From Meghimatium bilineatum (taxonomy: Eukaryota; Mollusca; Gastropoda; Stylommatophora; Philomycidae): DNA of 64,000 nucleotides. The DNA is taken from assembly GCA_034231615.1 (NCBI GenBank), contig CM067311.1, positions 17,997,173 through 18,061,172 of the forward strand. Direction: 5' to 3'. Position 1 is the first letter of the stretch; every line of letters begins with the position of its first letter. The position numbers and the translations under genes are program-made. The notes below the pieces were generated by a model that was not told the DNA's origin, ran no database searches, and was given only the letters and a program-made list of their open reading frames with translations. Positions 10,687 to 20,699 of the stretch are shown here, in pieces.

Positions 10687-12130
10687 TCTCTGTGTTATAT
10701 TATGTTATCTTTTCTTCTCTGTGTTATATTATGTTATCTTTTCTTCTCTGTGTTATATTATGTTATCTTTTCTTCTCTGTGTTATATTATGTTATCTTTT
10801 CTTCTCTGTGTTATATTATGTTATCTTTTCTTCTCTGTGTTATATTATGTAATCTTTTCTTCTCTGTGTTATATTATGTTATCTTTTCTTCTCTGTGTTA
10901 TATTATGTTATCTTTTCTTATCTGTGTAATATTATGTTATCTTTTCTTCTCTGTGTAATATTATATTATCTTTTTTTCTCTGTGTAATATTATGTTATCT
11001 TTTTTTCTCTGTGTAATATTATGTTATCTTTTCTTATCTGTGTAATATTATGTTATCTTTTCGTCTCTGTGTAATATTATATTATCTTTTTTTCTCTGTG
11101 TAATATTATGTTACCTCTACTTCTCTGTGTACTGTTATGTTATATTTTTTCTCTGTGTAATATTATGTTACCTTTTCTTCTCTGTGTACTGCGCTATAAC
11201 CTTTTCTTCTGTGTAATATTATGTTACCTTTTCTTCTCTGTGTAATATTATTTTACCTTTTCTTCTCTGTGTAATATTATTTTACCTTTTCTTCTCTGTG
11301 TAATATTATGTTACCTTTTCTTCTCTGTGTACTGCGCTATAACCTTTTCTTCTGTGTAATATTATGTTACCTTTTCTTCTCTGTGTAATATTATTTTACC
11401 TTTTCTTCTCTGTGTAATATTATTTTACCTTTTCTTCTCTGTGTAATATTATGTTACCTTTTATTCTCTGTGTACTGCGCTATAACCATTTCTTCTGTGT
11501 AATATTATGTTACCTTTTCTTCTCTGTGTAATATTATTTTACCTTTTCTTCTGTGTAATATTATGTTACCTTTTTCTTCTCTGTGTACTGCGCTATAATT
11601 TTTCTTCTGTGTAATATTATGTTACCTTTTTCTTCTCTGTGTAATATTATTTTACCTTTTCTTCTCTGTGTACTGCGCTATAACTTTTTCTTCTCTGTGT
11701 ACTGTTATGTAACATTTGTATTCCCTGTGTACTGTTATGTAACATTTGTATTCCCTGTGTACTGTTATGTAACATTTGTATTCCCTGTTTACTGTTATGT
11801 AACATTTGTATTCCCTGTGTACTGTTATGTAACCTTTTCTTCTCTGTGTACTGTTATGTAACATTTGTATTCCCTGTGTACTGTTATGTAACCTTTTCTT
11901 CTCTGTGTACTGTTATGTAACATTTGTATTCCCTGTGTACTGTTATGTAACATTTGTATTCCATGTTTACTGTTATGAAACATTTGTATTCCCTGTGTAC
12001 TGTTATGTAACCTTTTCTTCTCTGTGTACTGTTATGTAACATTTGTATTCCCTGTGTACTGTTATGTAACCTTTTCTTCTCTGTGTACTGCTATGTATAT
12101 CTTCCCTTGTGTACTGCTATGCATATCTTT
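10687..12130. repeat. 1.45-kb satellite of about 29-30 bp units, two main variants
   Basis: The left part (10687-11110) repeats a 29-bp unit with landmarks ttttcttctctgtgt and tattatgttatc. The middle mixes variants with gtgtaatattat and gtgtactgcgctataac. The right part (11690-12080) alternates two units, one with acatttgtattccctgtg and one with ccttttcttctctgtg, both joined by gtactgttatgta. Because 29 is not a multiple of three, similar peptides appear in several frames. These are not genes. Confidence 0.95.
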
Positions 12131-12227
12131 TTTTATTCTGTAAAATATTTTGTAATGTCGTTATTAATCTCACTCTGATCTCTTCTGAACAATCACCTGT
12201 GATATTCATGATTAACACATGTGCCAC

Positions 12228-12335
12228 CCGGGCTCCAAAGGTGAGAAAAGAATAGCAGCAATGTGATATACCATGAATATCATAAGAAACAACTAAGGTG
12301 ATTTTGAGATTGACGTTGGCTGTCCCACCACAAAA
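12228..12335 (+). mobile_element. SINE A fragment (plus strand, diverged)
   Basis: Contains the family landmarks gggctccaaaggtgag, aagaatagcagcaatg, aacaactaaggtg and ttggctgtcccacca in the correct order for a plus-strand copy. The 3' half is missing. Confidence 0.65.
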
Positions 12336-12369
12336 AGAATCAAAGTTATCCCACGTGTTTGTTAATTTA

Positions 12370-12470
12370 CATCGAAATTTGTTATATAATTTGTCATGTA
12401 ATATGTCATGTCATTTGACATGTAATCTGTCATGTCATTTGTCATGTAATCTGTCATGTCATTTGTCATG
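12370..12470. repeat. 24-bp minisatellite
   Basis: About four copies of a unit composed of gtcatgtaatct and gtcatgtcattt. Confidence 0.85.
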
Positions 12471-12770
12471 ACTGAGATTAGAAGATTAAGCAGCCTTCTC
12501 ATACGTGAGATTAGAAGATTTAACAGCATGTCATACCTGAGATTTCAAGATCAGGCAGTCTTGTCATACCTGAAATTTCAAGATTAGGCAGTCTTGTCAT
12601 ACCTGAGATTTCAAGATTAGGCAGTCTTGTCATACCTGAGATTTCAAGATTAGGCAGTCCTGTCATACCTGAGATTTCAAGATTAGGCAGTCTTGTCATA
12701 CCTGAGATTTCAAGATTATGCAGTCTTGTCATACCTGACATTAGAAGATTAGAGAACATGTCATGCCTGC
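12471..12770. repeat. 33-bp minisatellite
   Basis: About nine units with landmarks tgtcatacctgagattt and caagattaggcagt, degenerate at both ends. The period is a multiple of three, so the minus strand stays open and encodes an 11-residue repeat. I regard this as incidental. Confidence 0.9.
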
Positions 12771-12916
12771 GATGACAAGGTTAGGCAGCCATATGCAGAC
12801 AGATTTGCAGCAATACAAAATGCAGCCATCAGTTAGTTAAAGTAACACAGCCGTAACACATGATTGTAATGTGTGTTCCTGACGCCGGGCACTGAAAAGA
12901 TTATGCCGAACGCGAA

Positions 12917-13020
12917 ACACTGGAATGTGTCTGTCCGATAATGTAATGTGCGTGTCCAATGTCGGACACTGGAATGTGTCTGTCCGATAATGTAATGTGC
13001 GTTTCCAATGTCGGACACTG
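12917..13020. repeat. 49-bp tandem duplication
   Basis: Two full copies and the start of a third, beginning acactggaatgtg at 12917, 12966 and 13015. Landmark between them: tccgataatgtaatgtgcg. Confidence 0.9.
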
Positions 13021-13029
13021 GAATGTGGG

Positions 13030-13395
13030 TATTTGATAATGCGATACATCTAAGATTTCTGTATGGTGAGCTAGAGAAGGGTATACGATCTCAAGGTGGC
13101 CAAAGGAAGCGCTACAAGGACTCGTTAAAGAACTCACTGAAAGCTTTTGAAATAGACCACGATACATGGGAAGAACGTGCACACAAAAGATCTACATGGC
13201 GTTCTAGAATAAAAAAGAGCGTATCATCTTGTGAAAAGAAAAGAAATGCAGCAGCTTAACAGCGGAGAGCAGCTAGAAAGTCACGGATAGACCAAGATAC
13301 AGTCGTCATTCCATGTCCAAACTGTCCAAGGAAATTTACAGCTCGAATAGGGCTCATTAGCCATGTACGAACTCATAATCAAGGACATAACTAAA
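13030..13395 (+). pseudogene. LINE group LE, C-terminal end with C2H2 zinc finger
   Basis: The frame reads LRFLYGELEKG, then GGQRKRYKDSLKNSLKAF, then DTWEERA. This is the well-known C-terminal tail of an abundant metazoan LINE protein. It continues in frame past one stop to CPNCPRKFTARIGLISHVRTH, written here in parts: a C-x2-C pair (CPNC) and an H-x3-H pair (HVRTH) that make a classical C2H2 finger near the very end (about 13312-13375). The stop at 13257-13259 is TAA where the sister copy at 31670-32140 has a CAA-like codon, so a single nonsense change separates an otherwise continuous frame. The reverse transcriptase domain itself is absent. Confidence 0.85.
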
Positions 13396-13754
13396 ATTAA
13401 ATTTTCAAAAGTGGATGTAACAAATGGTCATCATCACTTGTGTTGGACGAACAACAACATGTAAGATTTCTATACTGAACAGTGTTTGTTTTATACTATA
13501 ACATATGTTTCCACAGCAGGATGTGTGTCTGACAATGCTATATGTGTGTATGTTTCTGTGTATGTTTGAGTGTACAGCTATGATGAAATATGCCGACTTT
13601 TCATTTAGATCAGAGATGGGGCAACGTTGTGGGTTGGCGGAACGGACGAAACATTTTCAATAAAATTAAGGCCTATAAGATTTTTGGCATGGAGCTTGAA
13701 GTAATGTTTCTCATCTCAGCATCTAGTATATACAGAAATTTTGAATCAACATGA
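13396..13754. other. No recognisable gene
   Basis: TG-rich unique sequence; nothing identified. Confidence 0.5.
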
Positions 13755-13866
13755 TGGTGCTAGTGGTAGTAGTAATAGTAATAGTAGTAGTGGTAATAGT
13801 AGTAATAGTAGTAGGAGTAGTGATAGCAGTAGTGGTAAAAGTAGAAGCAGTAGTAATAATAGTGGC

Positions 13867-13907
<41 letters not shown>

Positions 13908-14403
13908 CAGAAGCAGTTGTAGTATTGCTATATCTGTAACAGTAGTGGTGGTGAACAGTAATAGTAGTAGTCGTAGCAGCAGTTGTAGTAGTTTTAGTAG
14001 TAGTTGTAGCAGTGTAGTACTAGTAGTAGTAGTAGTCGTCGTAGCAATAGCAGTAGTAGTAGTGTAATAGTAGTAGTGTAGTAGTAGTGTAGTAGTAGTA
14101 TAGTAGTAGCAATAGCAGTAGTAGTAGTAGTGTAATAGTAGTTGTGTAGTAGTATTGAAGTAGTATTGAAGTAGTATTGAAGTACTAGTAGTAGTAGTTG
14201 TAGCAGCAGTTGTAATAGTAGTAGTAGTGTAGTAGTAGTGTAGAAGTAGTAGTAGTGTAATAGTGTAATAGTGTATTAGTGTAGAAGTAGTGTAGTAGTA
14301 GTAGTGTAGTAGTGTAGTAGTAGTGTAGAAGTAGTAGTAGTAGTGTAGTAGTAGTAGTAGTGTATAAATAGTAGTAGTAGTGTAGTACTGTAGTAGTAGT
14401 AGT

Positions 14404-14434
<31 letters not shown>

Positions 14435-14577
14435 AAGTAGTGGATGTGTAATAGTACAAGTAATAGTATTGTAGAAGAAGTATTTTAATAGTAGTAATAT
14501 TAGTAGTAGTAGTAGTAGTAATAGTGTAGTACTAGTCGTATATTAGTAGTAGCAACAGTAGTAGTAATATTAGTAGT

Positions 14578-14609
<32 letters not shown>

Positions 14610-14760
14610 TTAATATTACTAGTAGTAGTAGTTGTTGTTGTAGTATAGTAGTAGTAGTAGTAGTAGCAGTAGTAGTAATAGTGTTGTATTATTATTGTAG
14701 TACTAGTATTCGTAGTAGTAGTGGCTGTGTATTAGTACTAGTAGTATCAGAAAACGCTGT
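13755..14760. repeat. Imperfect (AGT)n trinucleotide tract, about 1 kb
   Basis: Nearly continuous AGT/GTA/TAG triplets with point changes and single-base slips. The long frames across it (poly-Ser, poly-Val on plus; Thr/Leu/Tyr-rich on minus) are read-through only. Confidence 0.97.
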
Positions 14761-15504
14761 AGTATCAGTAATATTTTCTGCATCAGAAGCAGTTGTACTG
14801 TAGTAATAACAGCAGCAACAGTAGACTATTAGAACCGAACAGTTGTATAATCCTATGATTTATTTATTTACTCTACATTCTAGTATTTTTCCAGCATTGA
14901 AAGTGAACAAATAATATAATACCTAAACAAAATAGTAATCTACAACTATCGAAAAGATAAATAATTACAATGCTTCTGTCTAGTGGTCGCGTATTTCAAG
15001 ATTAAGGTGGGATTTCGAAAACTTAAACAGCCGTCTGGAAGATAACCTTAGAGAGACAGATTTCCGAATGGTAGTAAAGACAAGGCAAGACTAGACTCGC
15101 AAAATCTGCTCGCTGAACATTTTAATTTAGGAAAATTGTTGCTCATGGACCGAATGATTTTCTCTATTAAGTCAAACGCAAGGATATCTCGATCAGTGTT
15201 TCTGAAAGTATTTCCTGCCACCGTCCCCACCCCCCCCCCCCACCTCTTTAGAAGGAATATTGTAGACCAACTTCCCTCTTCCAACAGTAGATAAGATTTC
15301 GATATGGGAAATGTGGGAGTGCAATTTAAAAGATAGCGAATTTCATCGATGTTGTGGGTTTGTTATGTCCTTTTTGAAAAAGTCAATTGGGGGAGAGAGG
15401 ATTTTCTCACATTTTTTTTTGTTTTGTGTTTTCCAAGTACTTTCTTTAACGTTGTACTCAATACTCCTATTTAAATCATTTAAACATTCAAAAAGAGAAC
15501 ACAA
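14761..15504. other. No gene; contains a C-run
   Basis: No coding sequence recognised. A poly-C run lies at about 15229-15241. Confidence 0.5.
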
Positions 15505-16560
15505 AAATATAACAATCAAGAGTTCAAGTACTTAGGAAGTATCTTCACAGAAGATATCAAAAGGCAAATGATGTGACATACCAGCTGTTACACCTAAAAA
15601 ACAATATGGAAGTAAAAAACAATTGATTAAGAGTACTTTCATATCAAAACTATGCTTCCAAATGACAGACTTGGCAACTGACATCTACAAATAAGAGAAA
15701 GATCGAACTTGTGAAAGTTTTTCGAACTTGAGTACTAGACACAATTTCTAAGGAGGGCTATTTGAGTGACCAGACTCGACAAAATGCGCAATTAGAACAT
15801 CAGAAAGATAGTAGATATTATATCATGTATCAAATATATAGAGAAACAACAGATCCTTCTTGATTCTTGATTCTTGATTAGAAACTGGCCTCACGGCACG
15901 TGGGACATTACAATAAGTGCTCCGCCCTCTGTTCCAGCATCCATCCAACTCGATGATGTTTCGAGTCTAATGACGCCGAAACAGACGTCGACATTAGGGC
16001 ACAACTCTGGCCCTTGCGACAGGTTTCTTTGTTGTTCCGCCTACCCACTCCGTCCTCTTAACTAGTTCAAGCACAACGTCGGCCTATCGGAACAACATGG
16101 TAACTGTTGTCGAAGGTTACGACTACGCGATTGTATAGATGTGCTATGAAGCTTCTATAAGAAGATAACCTCAATATAAAGGCATGTCATCCACTAAGGT
16201 TTTCTGTTGCATGGGTGGTTTGTCTAATGAGCCATTTGTGAGACCCACAGACGCAACCTCATGCTCAGAAACAACAGATAAAATGGTTTGGACATTTGAT
16301 GATTAGAAACGGTCGGTGATATTCCCATAAGAGCTTATAACAATATGGAATAAGTATACAGAGTCAAGGGTAGACCTAGGAAAAGGTGGATAGACAACAT
16401 CAAGACCATCCTTAATATAAAGAACTACACCGCAACTAGAGCTGCACACCAGGCTCTGGAAAACAGACTACATCTCTTTCACAAACCCCTACTTTCAGCG
16501 GCAAGTGTGGCAGCTACGACGACACCACTTGGTATAGACAATAGACTCAAAACTCCTACT
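15505..16560 (+). pseudogene. LINE 3' half interrupted by a SINE
   Basis: The left part (15505-15854) encodes, through several frame changes, EFKYLGSIFTED, then STFISKLCFQ, then VLDTIS and SDQTRQNA, the thumb region that follows the catalytic core of a LINE reverse transcriptase. After the SINE insertion it resumes at 16267 with QQIKWFGHLM, and runs on to a basic, frameshifted tail near 16560. The LINE sequence is continuous if the 412-bp insert and one copy of the 13-bp duplication are removed. Numerous frameshifts make this a relic. Confidence 0.75.
15855..16266 (-). mobile_element. 412-bp SINE inserted in a LINE, 13-bp TSD
   Basis: Flanked by perfect duplications of agaaacaacagat at 15842-15854 and 16267-16279. 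Minus orientation is inferred from the (AATCAAG)n tail seen as ttcttgattcttgatt at the left end. The body has landmarks gacgtctgtttcggcg and catcgagttggatggatg. I see no clear tRNA A and B boxes at the 5' end, so its head may be truncated or of other origin. Confidence 0.85.
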
Positions 16561-16589
16561 GGATCAATCTTGTTTCAGGACAATGGTGC

Positions 16590-16662
16590 TATCAGTGCTT
16601 TTTCCTAGGTATACGCATGTATAAGCCATATACCCATGTTTTTTCTAAGAAAAAGAGGCACT
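16590..16662. repeat. Short imperfect inverted repeat
   Basis: agtgctttttcctag at the left pairs with ctaagaaaaagaggcact at the right, enclosing a short spacer. It could be a very small MITE; no duplication was confirmed. Confidence 0.35.
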
Positions 16663-16721
16663 GCTCCTACTAAATTACCAGCTGCATGTTGTGAAGACAT
16701 TTGTTGTGTCACCATTTTGTT

Positions 16722-17280
16722 TGCCACAACTTCTTCTTCTTTCTGTCCTCATGTACCTTTCGGTGTTGAGGGGAGAGTGAGTGTACGGTCTTTTGCCCTT
16801 CTAGTTGCCTCTTCTGCTGTTATATTTCCGAGTGTCTCTAATACACTATCTATCCATCTTTTACGAGGGCGTCCAATAGGTCGACTGTTTTCGTATCGTT
16901 TGTTAAGTGTTGTTTTTTTTTAAATAATACTTTGCTCTTTCTGTCTGGTTATGTGGCCGTACCATTTAACTTGTTGTTTCTGGATGTATTCTATTGTTGA
17001 CTTGATCCCTAATTGTTTCCTTAGTGCTTCATTCCTGATTTTGTCTCTCAAGCTAACTCCAATCATACGTCTCACACATTTCATTTCAGTGGTGTTAATC
17101 GTATGTATTTTTCTAGAATCTAATGTCCAAGTTTGACACTGATAACACAATGTTGGTAAGAAAATGGTGTTGAAAAGAGCTTTCTTTGTTTCTATTGTAA
17201 TATCTTTCTTTCTTAGTAAAGGTGTTAATTGACCAATAACCTGACATGCCTTTTTACATCTTGCGTTTATTTATGCTTCT
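16722..17280 (-). pseudogene. LINE group LB, 3' end, cut by a foldback element
   Basis: Minus-strand translation has LCYQCQTWTLDSRKI, then MKCVRRMIGVSLRDKI, then KQQVKWYGHITRQ. This is the region between the reverse transcriptase core and the C-terminus. It closely matches 60980-61521, including the (GAA)n tail (aacttcttcttctt on plus at about 16730). At about 17280 the LINE match stops exactly where foldback arm sequence begins, whereas the sister copy continues. The open stretch 16920-17150 is uninterrupted, so this copy is relatively young. Confidence 0.85.
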
Positions 17281-18058
17281 TGTCCGTTCAACGGCACCAA
17301 ATCGCCTAGCAACTATTGAACACGCGTTCTTCCGTCCTTGACTAACCGCATCTCCAATAAAAGATGCGATTTCATCAAGCCTTTCAAACCGTGCACACAA
17401 AGTCACCAGAACGGACCGATCGAGACACGGACTATTACAACAACAACAAACATCCCGTACAGGTATTGAAATATCCTCAGTAACAACAAACATAATAACA
17501 ATTTGGTCACTTCTGGTGACTTTGTGTACACGGTTTGAAAGGTTTAATGAAATCGCATCTTTTATTGGAGATGCGGTTAGTCAAGTACGGAAGAACGCGT
17601 GTTCATTAGTTGCTAGGCGATTTGGTGCCGTTGAACGGACTGGTTCAATTCCCGTTAGTCTCAAGAATTTTTAAAAATTGTCCTCTGGCTTCCCACTTAT
17701 ATTTACTTGTATAAACAATTATTCGAAGCAAAATTGTATTGTCTATATATGTTATCCATGTTTACAAGAAGACCTATCGGCCCTTGTATAACTAACTACG
17801 GATATTATGTAAAATGTTTGTTGTTACTGAGGATATTTCAATAACTGCACGGGATGTTTGTTGTTGTTGTAATAGTCCTTGTCTCGATCGGTCCGTTCTG
17901 GTGACTTTGTGTGCACGGTTTGAAAGGCTTGATTAAATCGCATCTTTTATTGGAGATGCGGTTAGTCAAGTACGGAAGAACGCATGTTCAATAGTTGCTA
18001 GGCGATTTGGTGCCGTTGAACGGACTGGTTCAATTTCCGTTAGTCTCAAGTATTTACT
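17281..18058. mobile_element. Cluster of foldback arms FB2
   Basis: Three arm segments of the family seen at 1386-1980: one inverted (17281-17500), then an outer arm with its end (17500-17730, ending in tatatttacttgtataaac), then a nearly complete direct arm (17733-18058). Landmarks shared by all include ggagatgcggttagtca, tgaacggactggttcaat and ggatatttcaat. It looks like one foldback element rearranged or nested in another. Confidence 0.75.
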
Positions 18059-18089
18059 CCTTAAGACTTTCTTCTTAGAACGTTCTGTC

Positions 18090-18325
18090 AATTGTGCTTG
18101 TTTTCGAGTTGTCCGTGTTTCCGAGTTGTACGTGTTTCCGAGGTGTAGGTGTTTCCGAGTTGTGCGTGTTTTCGAATTGTCCGTGTTTCCGAGTTGTGCG
18201 TGTTTTCGAATTGTCCGTGTTTTCAATTGTGCGTGTTTTCCTGTTGTGCGTGTTTTCGAATTATGCGTGTTTTCGAGTTGTGCGTGTTTTCGAGTTTTGC
18301 GTGTTTCTGCGTTGAGCTTGTTTCC
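18090..18325. repeat. 17-bp minisatellite
   Basis: About 13 copies of a gtgcgtgtttccgagtt-like unit with ttcgaatt variants. Cys/Phe/Val-rich frames in all three phases are read-through. Confidence 0.9.
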
Positions 18326-19434
18326 GAGTGTAAAATCATTGAATCTAGACAGAAAAGTACAATTTTCATTTCAATTAATGAATCGAAATGTACACGAGCT
18401 TACGCTCTGTAACAGTTTGGTGCTTACATATCATTGAATGCACGTGCTGTAACCAGGTTCATCGCGCTGTCTGCGCTTAATGATGTCTATAATATCTGAA
18501 CACAACACATTAAAATAAACATATGTTTGCTATTGTGTTCTAGCTCTCGGGCTGCACTATTTCTCAGACTGGTGTCAGCACATACATCTAGATATAAGGT
18601 TGAGAAGCACATTAATTTAAATGCATTAACTTGGTAATCTCTCATGATGACACAAATCTCACCAGTATAGCTAGAACACATGCCCTTCTCCGTGATAGCT
18701 TTGTACGCTGATTTAATGAAGCGTCACTTATCTTGATATATATGACTGTTTCGTGATTTCCATTGGACGGCAGTACAAAGAATACGTAAAGTGACCAATG
18801 ATCCATCGCATATGCCAAGATGAGTTACGCTATTTGGAAACAGCACGAAGGGCAGTAGTGGAGAGAGAAACTAAATGTCATGCTCTAATTTTTATCTTAA
18901 TAAAGACCTTTTGGTAGAAACGTTCAATATGATTTGTATATTGTAATTTGTATTTTTTCCTGTCTGCACATCATTTCCCACTAGTTTTAGATATAGTCTG
19001 TCGTGTCTGAATGAAACGATTATATTAACCTGTGTAATACGTAAGTACTATTGGAGAGAGAGAATTCGTAAATATGTACTTGAAATCAAAGCTATTTTTA
19101 GTATCAGCCGTCTCTTTCTGTGACGTTTTACAATACCTGAATTTCTTTTTCCAATTCTATATCTAGATGTTCATGTTTCAGAACAAGATTTATAGTTTTT
19201 ATCCTTCCTAAGCGTTTGTATTTATTCAATCCTTGAGGTTGTTATTGTGTTACAAGTGCAGATATTATCAATACCGTGCACTGGACAAATCTATGTTACG
19301 ATCCATGTCTCAATAAATTCCTCCGGATATATAGGCTGACGCTCCAGTTCGGATTTATCCAATTCTTAGTATACCTTTTATGATTTACATTTTCGGTTAT
19401 TTACATCTCTAATCAAATATCTCATCTTGTTATT
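18326..19434. other. No gene; one copy of the GAAAC motif
   Basis: Unique AT-rich sequence. At 18893-18935 a plus-strand copy of the recurrent motif occurs (aataaagaccttttggtag followed by aaacgttc). Confidence 0.5.
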
Positions 19435-19830
19435 CAGTTCTTGAATCAAATGTCTAATGTTGTTATTCAGTTCTTGAATCAAATGTCTAATGTTGTTATT
19501 CAGTTAGTGAATCAATTGTCTAATGTTGTTATTCAAATCTTCAATCAAATGTCTAATGTTGTTATTCAGTTCTTGAATCAAATGTCTAATGTTGTTATTC
19601 AATTTATTGAATCAAATGTCTAATGTTGTTATTCAGTTCTTGAATCAAATGTCTGATGTTGTTATTCAGTTCTTGAATCAAATGTCTAATGTTGTTATTC
19701 AGTTCTTGAATCAAATGTCTAATGTTGTTATTCAGTTCTTGAATCAAATGTCTAATGTTGTTATTCAGTTCATGAATCAAATGGCTGATGTTGTTATTCA
19801 GTTCTTGAATAAAATATCTCAGGTTGTTAT
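19435..19830. repeat. 33-bp minisatellite
   Basis: Twelve units with landmarks ttgaatcaaatgtctaat and gttgttattcag. The period is divisible by three, so an 11-residue peptide repeat (LNQMSNVVIQF) stays open on plus, and a similar one on minus. No start context, flanking coding sequence or codon-level conservation supports a gene. Confidence 0.92.
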
Positions 19831-19849
19831 TATACTTTTCTAAAATAAA

Positions 19850-20260
19850 CAAGAAATAATGTATTTTATTATTTAATTCTTATTTTCAATTTTACGGTCG
19901 AACATCCTAATTTCTCTGTCAACAAATAGTCATCTGTATTTCAAAATCGAGTATCAATATCAATGCACCGACACTTATTGCATGTATCCCCGGAGAGGGT
20001 CTTCCGACCTATAAAGTTATAAAGTTTTTTATTTCTTATAAAACTTTCATTTCTCAAATTTGTGTGTGCTAATTGCGGATGTGTAGATTTAACATTTTTA
20101 AAATTTTAAATTATATAATTACAATATTTAATATATTCCCTCAAAAAAAATATAATAAAATTTGGAAGAAATGTTACACGCACAAAGATGTAAAAGACGG
20201 TCGATCTAGATCTACTCAGTCAATCCTGCAAGTAGTTATGAGAAATGATTACTAATTCAG
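19850..20260. other. No recognisable gene
   Basis: Very AT-rich unique sequence. Confidence 0.5.
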
Positions 20261-20261
20261 T

Positions 20262-20530
20262 AATGAAGGCGCCAGCCTCCAGCTGAATCCCGAAAGGAAA
20301 GCAAAGAATAGCAATACTGCTACATGCCACACAAGTCGTTAGAGGCAGCTAATTAGGTTTTAGGGATTGGGATTGGCCGGTCTATCCCATACAGGGATAA
20401 AATGACAAATAAGTCATGATGAAGTTGGATATTTGAGGCTGAAAGACGGAGACATCGCAGTGAAGCTGTAAACCCTAACACAACACATTTGACTCTGTAC
20501 TACAGTCGCAGAACGAATGCAAGAATATCA
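20262..20530 (+). mobile_element. SINE A copy 3 (plus strand, diverged)
   Basis: Contains cccgaaaggaaagcaaag, aatagcaatactgc, ctatcccatacaggga, gaggctgaaagacgg and cgcagaacgaatgc in family order. Older than the other full copies, as judged by many substitutions. Confidence 0.7.
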
Positions 20531-20699
20531 ATTAAATTAAGCATACCTTATATATATATATATATATATAATCTAAAGAATACGCGTTTCTTCTGCTTAC
20601 GTAGAACACAGGATTTTGATGTTTCACTTGAAGACAACAGACGGACTATCACTAAGTCTAAGAGGTTATGAGGTGTAAACATGAAAACATACACATTAC

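Noticed and set aside
10585-10958. Repeated hydrophobic peptides resembling a membrane protein
   Set aside because: 29-bp satellite read in successive frames; the same peptide appears in other phases.
13746-14459. 237-codon minus-strand frame rich in Thr, Leu, Tyr
   Set aside because: Read-through of an AGT trinucleotide tract; no start context or domain.
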